NCBI GenBank assembly: GCA_963803295.1
Contig: CAWDMC010000002.1
Location: forward strand, 372,001 to 436,000
Reading direction: 5' to 3'
Length of the DNA: 64,000 bases
From: CAWDMC01 sp963803295
GTDB lineage: Bacteria; Acidobacteriota; Terriglobia; UBA7540
In this document: positions 18,295 through 25,421 of the stretch, in pieces
Numbering within the stretch: position 1 is the first letter of the stretch
How the letters are laid out: the number at the start of each line of letters is the position of its first letter
Program-made: the position numbers and the translations under genes
The notes under the pieces: generated by a model
Database searches by the model: none
What the model saw: only the letters and a program-made list of their open reading frames with translations
What the model was told of the DNA's origin: nothing

Positions 18295-19491
18295 TCACTG
18301 CGTCTTTTCGTCGGCCTTGCCGCCCGCAAGTTGCTTATGAAAGCCCTCGAGCTTCTTGGCCTTCTTTTCTCGTTCTTGGGCGTACAGCTTTTGAAAAATC
18401 TGCATATGCTCTTTCGACTTGGCCGGTTGTTTGAGTCTCGCGTAACTCTGCGCAAGCTGATAGTGTACGTTCTTGTCGTTGGGTTCTAGCTCCGCGGCTT
18501 TCTCCAAGAGTTTGATTGCCTCCTGGATCTTTCCTTGCTCGGCGTAGCATTTCCCCAGCAGATAGTATCCCTTCATGTAGGTAGGGTCAGCTGCGACAAC
18601 GACCTCTAGCAGCGGCACCGCTTGTTTCATCCTTTCGCTCTTGAGCAAGATATCGGCCAAGTAGTAGCTTGCCTTTGGATGGTTCGGATCTTCCTGCAAG
18701 GCCAGCCGCAACTCCTTCTCAGCGCTGGGATAATCGACCTTGTTGTAATAGAGTTCGCCCAGCGCGAAATGAACGCCTGGGAAATCCGGACTCTTGGCCA
18801 GAACTTGTTTGTACTCGTTAATCGCCTCGACGTACTTCTCCTCATCCTTGTGGCTCTCCGCACGTAACACAAGAATGTAATCCGAACTTGGATCAAGCTC
18901 GCCCAATTGATCGATGGCCTGCAAAGTAGTGGATTTGAGAAAGCGGATCAGCTGGTAGAGGGCCTTCTTGTCGTTTGGATCTTCTTTAAGTAGAATCTCG
19001 TACTGCCGCAAGGCCTCGGAGTTTTGATTCATCGATCGATAAGCTTGAGCTTCGTAGTAATGCGCCCGGCGATACCGAGGATTAGCCTCGAGCTCCCTGT
19101 TAAACGCTTGGATAGCCTTCTCGTACTCATTAAGTCCAAAGTAGGAAAGCCCCAGGTAGAAGTTCACCTCCGGATACTGCGGGGCACTCTGCAATACTCG
19201 CTGGAAGGCATCGATCGAGTCTTGGAATTTCAGTTGGGTCTGATCGACGATCCCCAATCTTTTGAAGACCTCAGGTTGATTGGGATAGTCCTTCGCTGCC
19301 TGCTGGTAAATCCCTTCTGCGCTGGCGTAATCTTCCTTCTTTTCCAGCTCCCTCGCCTGGCGGAAGTAGTCGTCAAGACTCTGGGAAGTGCTTTGGGCCA
19401 GGGCACAGTTGGCGCAGCGGAAAACCAAGAGAAAAAGCAACCAGGCTGGGAGTGAAGCGGTTCCCCCTTTACGCATAGTCCAAAACGACAT
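18295..19491 (-). CDS. secreted TPR-repeat protein, copy A
   Basis: 398 aa. AGGTGG lies about 7 nt upstream of ATG 19491. A signal peptide with an Ala-rich end (RCANCALAQ) is followed by TPR units such as DYASAEGIYQQAAKDYPNQP, EYEKAIQAFNRELEANPRYR, DYPSAEKELRLALQEDPNHP and KIQEAIKLLEKAAELEPNDK. The C-terminal 35 residues are rich in K/E. Its order of repeats parallels the downstream gene (both contain FPGVHFALG/FPGIHFGLG and YYLADIL/YYVADIL), so the pair arose by duplication. First gene of a two-gene operon, possibly acting with the nearby receptor and propeller protein; that link is inferred. Confidence 0.85.
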   Translation of the reverse strand: MSFWTMRKGGTASLPAWLLFLLVFRCANCALAQSTSQSLDDYFRQARELEKKEDYASAEGIYQQAAKDYPNQPEVFKRLGIVDQTQLKFQDSIDAFQRVLQSAPQYPEVNFYLGLSYFGLNEYEKAIQAFNRELEANPRYRRAHYYEAQAYRSMNQNSEALRQYEILLKEDPNDKKALYQLIRFLKSTTLQAIDQLGELDPSSDYILVLRAESHKDEEKYVEAINEYKQVLAKSPDFPGVHFALGELYYNKVDYPSAEKELRLALQEDPNHPKASYYLADILLKSERMKQAVPLLEVVVAADPTYMKGYYLLGKCYAEQGKIQEAIKLLEKAAELEPNDKNVHYQLAQSYARLKQPAKSKEHMQIFQKLYAQEREKKAKKLEGFHKQLAGGKADEKTQ

Positions 19492-19721
19492 GAGATTACC
19501 ACCTATTGGTTTAACCTACCGACCCGTTGAAATTCCTGGGTGTACCTTTGGACCCCGCTTGTCACTCCGATCGCATCCAGGCGAGAACCATCTATTATGG
19601 CAGCCTGGCATCAAACAATCGAGCGAGATCACGGGTTGCCGCGAAGGCCACAGCTTTTCCTTTTGCGCCAATGGCTTAGATTGGAGATTCACGTCGTGGG
19701 ATGCCATCCTGCCATCGTTCG

Positions 19722-21062
19722 TCAAGGTTGCGTCTTTCTGTGCAATAAAGCGGACCAACCTGGGGGATTCTCTCCGCGAGTGTTTTGCAGTCTGGTCTTC
19801 CGGAGCCAGTCAATATCGAACAACGAGGAGAAATCGTACCGGAGCTCTTCTTCCGTCACTCCCGACTGTTCAGCGCTTCGTTCGTCGTCGGCTCGTGCCG
19901 CCAACAACAGGAACAGGGTGCCTGGGTGGGAGATGCGCTTGAGTGTCTCGATATAGGCTGCCAGGTTCTGATCCCTGACCACGTGGTAACAACCGCGGTC
20001 ATAGATGAGATCAAACGGTTCCAGAGTTGGCGGGGCGAGCACGTCTGCAAGGATCCATTTTACCGAAACGCCCGCCTGAAGGGCCTTCTGCTGTGCCATG
20101 CCCAATGCCGTGGGGGCGACGTCGATTCCGGTGACGTCGAATCCCTGGCTTGCCAGGTAGATCGCGTCCGTTCCTGACCCACATCCCAGGTCCACCACCC
20201 GGCCTCGCCGAACCGTGCCCTCGCTCACAAACTTCCTAAGGTCTTCAGCCGGATGCCCGATGTCCCACGGTGGCGGGCTGGAATGTTGGTAGTCTCCATC
20301 CCATTCCTCCAGGATTCGGCTTCCCTCCGGTCCGTGTGGCAGAATCCCTGCAGGAAAGGGGCGAGCCTTGAGGAGGGCTTTGCCATCACTCGCCGAGATC
20401 TGGATTTCGCCTGCGTCTTCGGATGGGCGCGGCAGGGTGAGGTGATACAAGGAGCTATTCATTGAGATCGTCAGCAGCAGCAAGTCTCGCGTTCTGGCGA
20501 GATCCGTTCGCGCTGCGAACTTCTTGCCAATCGGATCGATTTGCAGCACGTGAAGAAATCTTGTGGCGGAAACACTTTCCATCGGCGCTTCGACTACCGC
20601 ACTCCCGGGGCCGCTGGATTCGATGTGACTTTTGGGATTCGCCGGCACCAAAGTATCAACCGTGATTGACCGGCCGCCTTCAACAACACGGCTCCCTCGT
20701 CCTGTCCGTTCGGGCTTCTTGTCCGCGTAGAAGCGCCACTCGACCGGAACGGGTGTTCCTGCGTTAATGACCTCATCGTCAAGCACAAAGACGGTAGGTC
20801 TGAGGACGATCACCCGGCGCACCAGGCGTGGACCCGATTCAGGTCCGCTCGCTGCCTCAACGTAGACGAACGACCGGTTCTCTTCAAAGGCTGTCACCCT
20901 GCCCGTTCTGGCCGAACCCGCCGAGCGCCAACTTCGTGACAGCCTCATATGAATCGCGAGAAGCGAGGGACCCCTCGACGCCGAGGACATCCGAAGTGTA
21001 GAGACCAAGCTGGAGCCTGTTTGCTGTTGTTTGCGCCTGACCGTAGCGAGGCCAGCAACCAC
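19722..21062 (-). CDS. heparinase-C-like domain fused to a class I SAM methyltransferase, 5' end out of frame
   Basis: The first ~55 residues of this frame are not protein-like. From GRVTAFEENRSFVYVEAA on, the protein resembles the C-terminal beta domain of heparinase II/III-family lyases (RRVIVLRPTVFVLDDEV, FLHVLQIDP) to about residue 255. Then comes a complete methyltransferase: SSPPPWDIG, the SAM motif VVDLGCGSGTDAIYLA, GIDVAPTALGMA, and FDLIYDRGCYHVV. The linker ILPHGPEGSRILEEWDGDYQ is continuous, so the fusion is in frame. The alpha toroid with lyase catalytic residues is missing. Dropping one G near 20905 joins this frame to the signal peptide listed at 20884-21144, giving FGQNGRVTAFEEN. 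Whether a working protein is made is doubtful; the methyltransferase part alone looks intact. Confidence 0.6.
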   Translation of the reverse strand: MVAGLATVRRKQQQTGSSLVSTLRMSSASRGPSLLAIHMRLSRSWRSAGSARTGRVTAFEENRSFVYVEAASGPESGPRLVRRVIVLRPTVFVLDDEVINAGTPVPVEWRFYADKKPERTGRGSRVVEGGRSITVDTLVPANPKSHIESSGPGSAVVEAPMESVSATRFLHVLQIDPIGKKFAARTDLARTRDLLLLTISMNSSLYHLTLPRPSEDAGEIQISASDGKALLKARPFPAGILPHGPEGSRILEEWDGDYQHSSPPPWDIGHPAEDLRKFVSEGTVRRGRVVDLGCGSGTDAIYLASQGFDVTGIDVAPTALGMAQQKALQAGVSVKWILADVLAPPTLEPFDLIYDRGCYHVVRDQNLAAYIETLKRISHPGTLFLLLAARADDERSAEQSGVTEEELRYDFSSLFDIDWLRKTRLQNTRGENPPGWSALLHRKTQP

Positions 21063-21144
21063 TGAGAATAGTCCCGAGCACGATTAAGACTGTGAAGAGT
21101 CGCCTTCGCGAACATGCAATCCTAGCTGTACTACCGCTGGTCAT
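20884..21144 (-). pseudogene. displaced signal-peptide end of the heparinase-like/methyltransferase gene
   Basis: 86 codons. The N-terminus has a hydrophobic core LFTVLIVLGTILSG followed by C, a possible lipoprotein site, then NRLQLGLYTSDVLGVEG and YEAVTKLALGGFGQNG before running into GDSL and a stop. Removing one G from the AACGGGCAGGG stretch continues the protein into GRVTAFEENRSF of the overlapping frame. The segment between the leader and the C-terminal domain is far shorter than in a normal heparinase-family lyase, which suggests an internal deletion in addition to the one-base shift. Confidence 0.6.
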
Positions 21145-21287
21145 CGACTTGTCTTAGGGCACTTGCTGCGAGAAACGCGACCCGACGTCATCAGCCGGAG
21201 TTTCGCGCGAACGCACCGCCAGGGCGACCGCATAACATGTGTGGTGCGCCTGAGCTTTTCAGGTTCGTCACGCGCTGCCGCGGGGTA

Positions 21288-21341
21288 GAAATCCCGCAAA
21301 ATCCCGCCGAAATCCCGCTAAAATTCCGCACATTTTCCGCA
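21288..21341. repeat. short tandem repeat, unit about 10-11 bp (AAATCCCGC)
   Basis: Five imperfect units in a row: AAATCCCGC, AAATCCCGCCG, AAATCCCGCT, AAATTCCGCAC and ATTTTCCGCAC. It lies in the roughly 390-bp gap (21145-21533) between two damaged genes. Nothing else recognisable was seen in that gap. Confidence 0.6.
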
Positions 21342-21533
21342 CCCCGCGAAACAAGACTCGGGAGTCTGCTGTTTGCCCGGCATCGTTGAGACTGCGGATC
21401 ACATGGGAGGTACTGGTGATCGGCAAATCCTTTTGTCGGTTAGTGCAACACGAAGTGAAGCGGCATTACTACCAGCGGGCCCGCTTGGGCGATTATCCTC
21501 TTGGAGCCGCAGGTCTGCCACATGGGACCGGCC

Positions 21534-22641
21534 TCAACGTGACAGGACGACCAAAAGAGCCTGGTATCCGTCCACCAGCAGGCCCTCGTACCCGTATGGC
21601 TTGCCATTCCAGGACTTTCAGTCGTAAGTTCGCGCGTCGGGCGCGGGTGCCTCGAATCCCTGGAAGCCGCCATCCTCAAAGACACGCAGCATTGGAAACA
21701 GGATGGCGTCAGCCTCCTGGCGTCGGCCCAGTTGATACAAAGCCTGCATCGTGTAGTAGGAATAGCATGCAGTGGCGCCGCCGTTTTCGTAAATCTGGAA
21801 GCCGTCGGAACCGTCTGCCTTGTTGGAGCCTCCCCAAGCGATCCTGGACTCCAGGTAATCCTCCTGACGAATAGGGATCAGATTTCCCGGCAATCGTACT
21901 CGAAATGGGAGTAGCCCACATCCTTCATCTTAGCCAGCACGCGATTCATAATCTGGTTTCCCTGCTCTCGGGAAACCAGACCATAAGTTATGGCCACGCC
22001 GTTCACAAAAGTGAAGTAATAGTCGTGCAGCTTGCCGTCAGCACTCTTCCAGCCAGCCAGTACTCCCGTCGCCAAATTGTAAAAAGTCGTGTAGTAAATT
22101 GAGCGGAGTGCCTCGGCCCGGGAAGTGTAGAGTTGTGCGTCCGCCGACTGCTTGGCTCGCCGCGCCATTTCGGCCATCCCCAGCAAAGCGTGATAGGCGA
22201 GGGCGTTGGAATAGGCATCTTTGTTTCCGAATCCGATATCATCCCACCAAGGTCGAGATGAGGATAGAAATCCAGCACTAGCGGCGGCGCTGGATTGCCC
22301 TCGGAATAAGCGGACCGCAAGTGTAGCTGTTTGGCCGAGAACTCAAAAGTCCATGCGGGTGGTCCACTAGGAGGACGTCCGGCCAGGCGGTATTCGAAGC
22401 GTGTTCCGAGGCGCTTCAATTCGTACTGGGCCTCAGGCTTCGCTGGTGCACGCAGTGGATTCACTTTCAGCTTGCCTTTGCCCAGCGAATTTAAGGCAAT
22501 CGAGACAAAGTTGGGCTGATCCCGAGCCAGCTCGACTCGCATGAACTTCGATTCGTATTTCGGCGTCCCAGCGGGTTCTTCTGCCACGCCCATCCAAGGA
22601 AGAAGGAGTTCAGGTACAAGAAATAGAGATTTCTTCAGCAT
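21534..22641 (-). pseudogene. broken six-hairpin glycosidase-like gene
   Basis: ATG 22641 has GGAGA 7 nt upstream and starts a signal peptide followed by a beta domain (FMRVELARDQPNFVSIALNS, PPLVLDFYPHL). Near 22250 the frame changes and the text jumps to WWDDIGFGNKDAYSNALAYH, typical of the middle of an (alpha/alpha)6 glycosidase, so a block of catalytic domain seems deleted. The next part (GMAEMARRAKQ... KMKDVGYSHFEY) shifts again near 21893; restoring one G gives FEYGLPGNLIPIRQEDYLE. It then reads to ARTYD, an in-frame TGA, then KSWNGKPYGYEGLLVDGYQ and the final stop. In total there are one apparent deletion, a frameshift and a nonsense codon. The intact ancestor probably acted on plant or microbial glycans. 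Confidence 0.75.
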
Positions 22642-22795
22642 CGACGGCTCTCCGGGACACTTTTGAGCGTTGTGATACTATCACGATCCGCAGAACCATC
22701 GCCAGGCTCGACGCCTTAGTTTTGGAACTCAGGCCGTGACATCGTCGTGCATGGTTTAGGCGTTAAGGCATTTCTTTGGAAAGGACAGAGTGACC

Positions 22796-24133
22796 ATGTC
22801 AATTCGACGGCGACGATTCATTGAAAAGCTTATCGCAGCTACGGGCACCGTATTGGGGATGGCGCAAGCATCCATTGCCTCTCGTGTTGGTGGTGAGGTT
22901 TTACAGGAATCAGCCGCAGCAGGCTCACCCGTCGGCGATAACCTCAAGGCCGGGCCTGACCCGCTATTCGAGAAGCCCTCGCCGGTCACACTGGCACATT
23001 TGGCTGCGATGAAGGTGAACGGCGTCAAGGCTGTCGAAGTGAACGACTATGCTGCGGGAAGTTACAAGGGGGAACTCAAGCCGAGCCCGCCCCATGCCGA
23101 CATGAACCCGAAAAAGGCGATCGTCGTTGTCTGGGAGCGCGGAACGCACCGGCTGGTGTTCAGTCACGAGTCCAGCTACGATCCCTGCCTGGAACTGCCC
23201 AACGGGGTCGCCATGTGCAACCAGTTCTTCGAGGGGAATGACGGCTGGGCGGAACTCTTCAACAACAACGGCCGGAAAGAGCGGAACAGCTTCGTCGATA
23301 TCGTCGAGAGTGGGCCTCGGCGCGTGTGGGTACGCTGGAATTACTTCTGCGTCAATCAGGATGACGATTCGCATCCGGCGCTGCGCGGCACTGAAGACTA
23401 CATCACTTACGCCAACGGGTTGGTGTGGCGCCGCCTCACGTATACCACCATGATGCCTGAGGATTTCCGGGGCTACAGTTGGCAACCCATCGACTTCTTC
23501 GCGCTTGCCCCCACCGGAACCACCTGGCAAGATCTCTTTCCCCAGGACGGGCGAAATCGCGACTATCATGTCGGCTCGGTGATCGATGCCTACTCGGAGA
23601 AACGCTACGACAAGTATTGGGATGACGAGGGCAAGCCGCGCCGGACTGGGGACGCGCAATTGCTACTGGATATCTCCCGTTCGCCCGGCTTCGCCATGAT
23701 CCTGCCATTCAAAGCAGGTATGTTCTTCACCATTATGGGAGCATCGAGCGGATTCCCGAGCGAAAAGAGCCAGGTGGTGGATCACTCTTTCGATGACACG
23801 GGCGGGTGGGGCTGGGGCGCGGCGCGCTGGGATCACTGGCCGATCGGGTGGTTAAACTCTCAGACGAATGACTACAAGCCCGGTTCTCAATATCCCTATC
23901 ACTTCGGGCCTTTTTCGCACTATATCGTGAACCGTCCCATTAGGAACGCGAAACAGGATTTCCCCAAGGAATCCCATGACATGGATTTGAATCGCTGGTC
24001 GGAGCACCACGTTTTCTATACGCTTACCGGCCTGAGTCACAACGTGGAATCAATCCGGCGGCTGGCGCGCCAGTGGCTCGATAAAGGCGCCGGCTGCGCC
24101 AAACCGGGAAGTATCGCGAACCTGGACGCCTGA
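22796..24133 (+). CDS. Tat-exported protein of unknown function
   Basis: 445 aa from ATG 22796; a GTG two codons earlier is equally possible because AAGGA sits at 22781-22785. SIRRRRFIEKLIAATGTVLG is a twin-arginine leader. The mature protein is rich in W, Y and D and shows beta-sandwich-like patterns (KAIVVVWERGTHRLVFSHES, RRVWVRWNYFCVN, LVWRRLTYTTMMPEDF), which could suit carbohydrate binding or hydrolysis. I do not recognise a family. It is transcribed away from the broken glycosidase across a 150-bp gap and is the only intact gene in the damaged 19.7-25.3 kb stretch. Confidence 0.75.
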   Translation: MSIRRRRFIEKLIAATGTVLGMAQASIASRVGGEVLQESAAAGSPVGDNLKAGPDPLFEKPSPVTLAHLAAMKVNGVKAVEVNDYAAGSYKGELKPSPPHADMNPKKAIVVVWERGTHRLVFSHESSYDPCLELPNGVAMCNQFFEGNDGWAELFNNNGRKERNSFVDIVESGPRRVWVRWNYFCVNQDDDSHPALRGTEDYITYANGLVWRRLTYTTMMPEDFRGYSWQPIDFFALAPTGTTWQDLFPQDGRNRDYHVGSVIDAYSEKRYDKYWDDEGKPRRTGDAQLLLDISRSPGFAMILPFKAGMFFTIMGASSGFPSEKSQVVDHSFDDTGGWGWGAARWDHWPIGWLNSQTNDYKPGSQYPYHFGPFSHYIVNRPIRNAKQDFPKESHDMDLNRWSEHHVFYTLTGLSHNVESIRRLARQWLDKGAGCAKPGSIANLDA

Positions 24134-24208
24134 TATTTCCACACTCTCCATTGCAGAGGGAACGCGGAGTTCTGTCGAGTGTGGACACTCCCCAACCCCT
24201 AAGGGGCG

Positions 24209-24283
24209 TCCTATGCGCTGAGCGCGAAAGAGTTCGCAGCGGAATTCGGTCCGACCGAGCAAGACTATCAGGCGCTAATCCAG
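24209..24283 (+). pseudogene. scrap of S53 (kumamolisin-like) protease propeptide
   Basis: The frame reads SYALSAKEFAAEF then GPTEQDYQALIQ, which matches the style of the S53 pro-domain segment around ...LS-EEF...FGPTEQDYQ.... It has no start or stop of its own and breaks off into an unrelated frame. It abuts a sigma-factor tail 38 nt later. Probably a remnant left by recombination. Confidence 0.5.
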
Positions 24284-24320
24284 CGGAGGCGGACTCAACG
24301 GCGGCTTGAACGGCAGGAGC

Positions 24321-24389
24321 ACAGTGATGTCCCGCTTGGCGAGGGCGCGCGATCGGCTGAAGGACGCGCTACGCCGACTCATAGAGTAA
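24321..24389 (+). pseudogene. last 22 codons of an ECF sigma factor
   Basis: The frame reads TVMSRLARARDRLKDALRRL-IE then TAA. TVMSRLARAR is the end of sigma region 4.2 (usually GTVMSRLARAR). Nothing upstream encodes the rest of a sigma factor. The stop is 11 nt before the anti-sigma GTG, the usual sigma/anti-sigma spacing, so an original operon lost its front part. Confidence 0.65.
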
Positions 24390-24400
24390 GGGGTGTTGTA

Positions 24401-25249
24401 GTGAGCTGCCAGCAAGCACAGGATCTTATCCACGGCTATCTTGATGGCGAACTGGACTTGGTGAGCAGCATCGAGATCGGGCGGCACTTCGAAAGCTGCG
24501 AATCGTGCTCGCAAAAGTACCAAGTTGAGCAAGACCTGAAGAGCGCCTTGCAGGCCGTCCCACTTCGTTTCAGTGCCCCACAGGGGCTTCGCCGGCGCAT
24601 TCAGTCGTCGTTGCGAGAAGCGAGTGAAGCCGCTCCGAGTCGCCGCGCCTTCCCTTGGCTGTCTACCCCTCGGCTGTCCACGTGGAGTTGGGCGGGGGCC
24701 GTGCCGCCCTGGCACTTGTGGCAGTGATTAGCTGGAATCTGGCAAGGGTTTCGCGTGGGCCCTCTGGAGATCAACTCGTGGCCCAGGAAGTGCAGCCAGC
24801 CATGTGCGTTCGCTCATGGCAGACCACCTCGCGGACGTGCCTTCCTCCGACCAGCACACGGTCAAGCCGTGGTTCAACGGCAAGCTCGATTTTTCTCCTC
24901 CCGTCGAAGATTTGACCAAAGACGGATTTGCGTTGGTAGGTGGGCGCCTTGACTATCTGGAAAGCAGATCTGTGGCAGCTCTTATTTATCAACGGCGGAA
25001 ACATTTTATCAATCTATTCATCTGGCCCTCGACACACGACCGGGGCAGGGGGCGGCGGTGCTTCAGGGCTACAATCTGCGTCACTGGACCCAGTCCGGAA
25101 TGATTTTTTGGGCGGTATCCGATCTGAACAGTGGCGAGCTAGCGGAATTCGTGAAATTGATCAAGAATCCGGCCGCCGACGAGCCCATTGACTTGCCAGG
25201 GGAGTCACACTCGGGAGGGCGCGCCTTTCTCTTTACCCCAACCCATTGA
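24401..25249 (+). pseudogene. membrane anti-sigma factor with zinc-finger, broken by three frameshifts
   Basis: GTG 24401 follows an AAGGGG site. The first part has an anti-sigma zinc-finger pattern (C3, H47? region HFESCESC) and MSCQQAQDLIHGYLDGELD. Single-base losses then occur near 24705 (restoring G gives SWAGAVAALALVAVISW, the membrane helix), near 24800 (leading to SHVRSLMADHLADVPSSDQH) and near 25050 (restoring C gives GQGAAVLQGYNLRHW). The last frame ends with GMIFWAVSDLNSGELAEFVK and a stop at 25249. Apart from the shifts there is no nonsense codon and the protein reads well, so either the breaks are recent or they are sequence errors. Such proteins hold an ECF sigma at the membrane. 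Confidence 0.72.
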
Positions 25250-25421
25250 GCCAGAAAGGGCACACTCCGGGAAGGTGTTCGTTTCCTTGTTGAAATTGGA
25301 TAGCTCTCGGGTATACGTCGCGTCACATTGCCTATCATCTCACCTCTACCGTAGTACTTCCATTGACGGTAGCTTTTCTGTCCGCATCTCTTGACACTTC
25401 CCGTGGCGCAAGGAATCAGCT

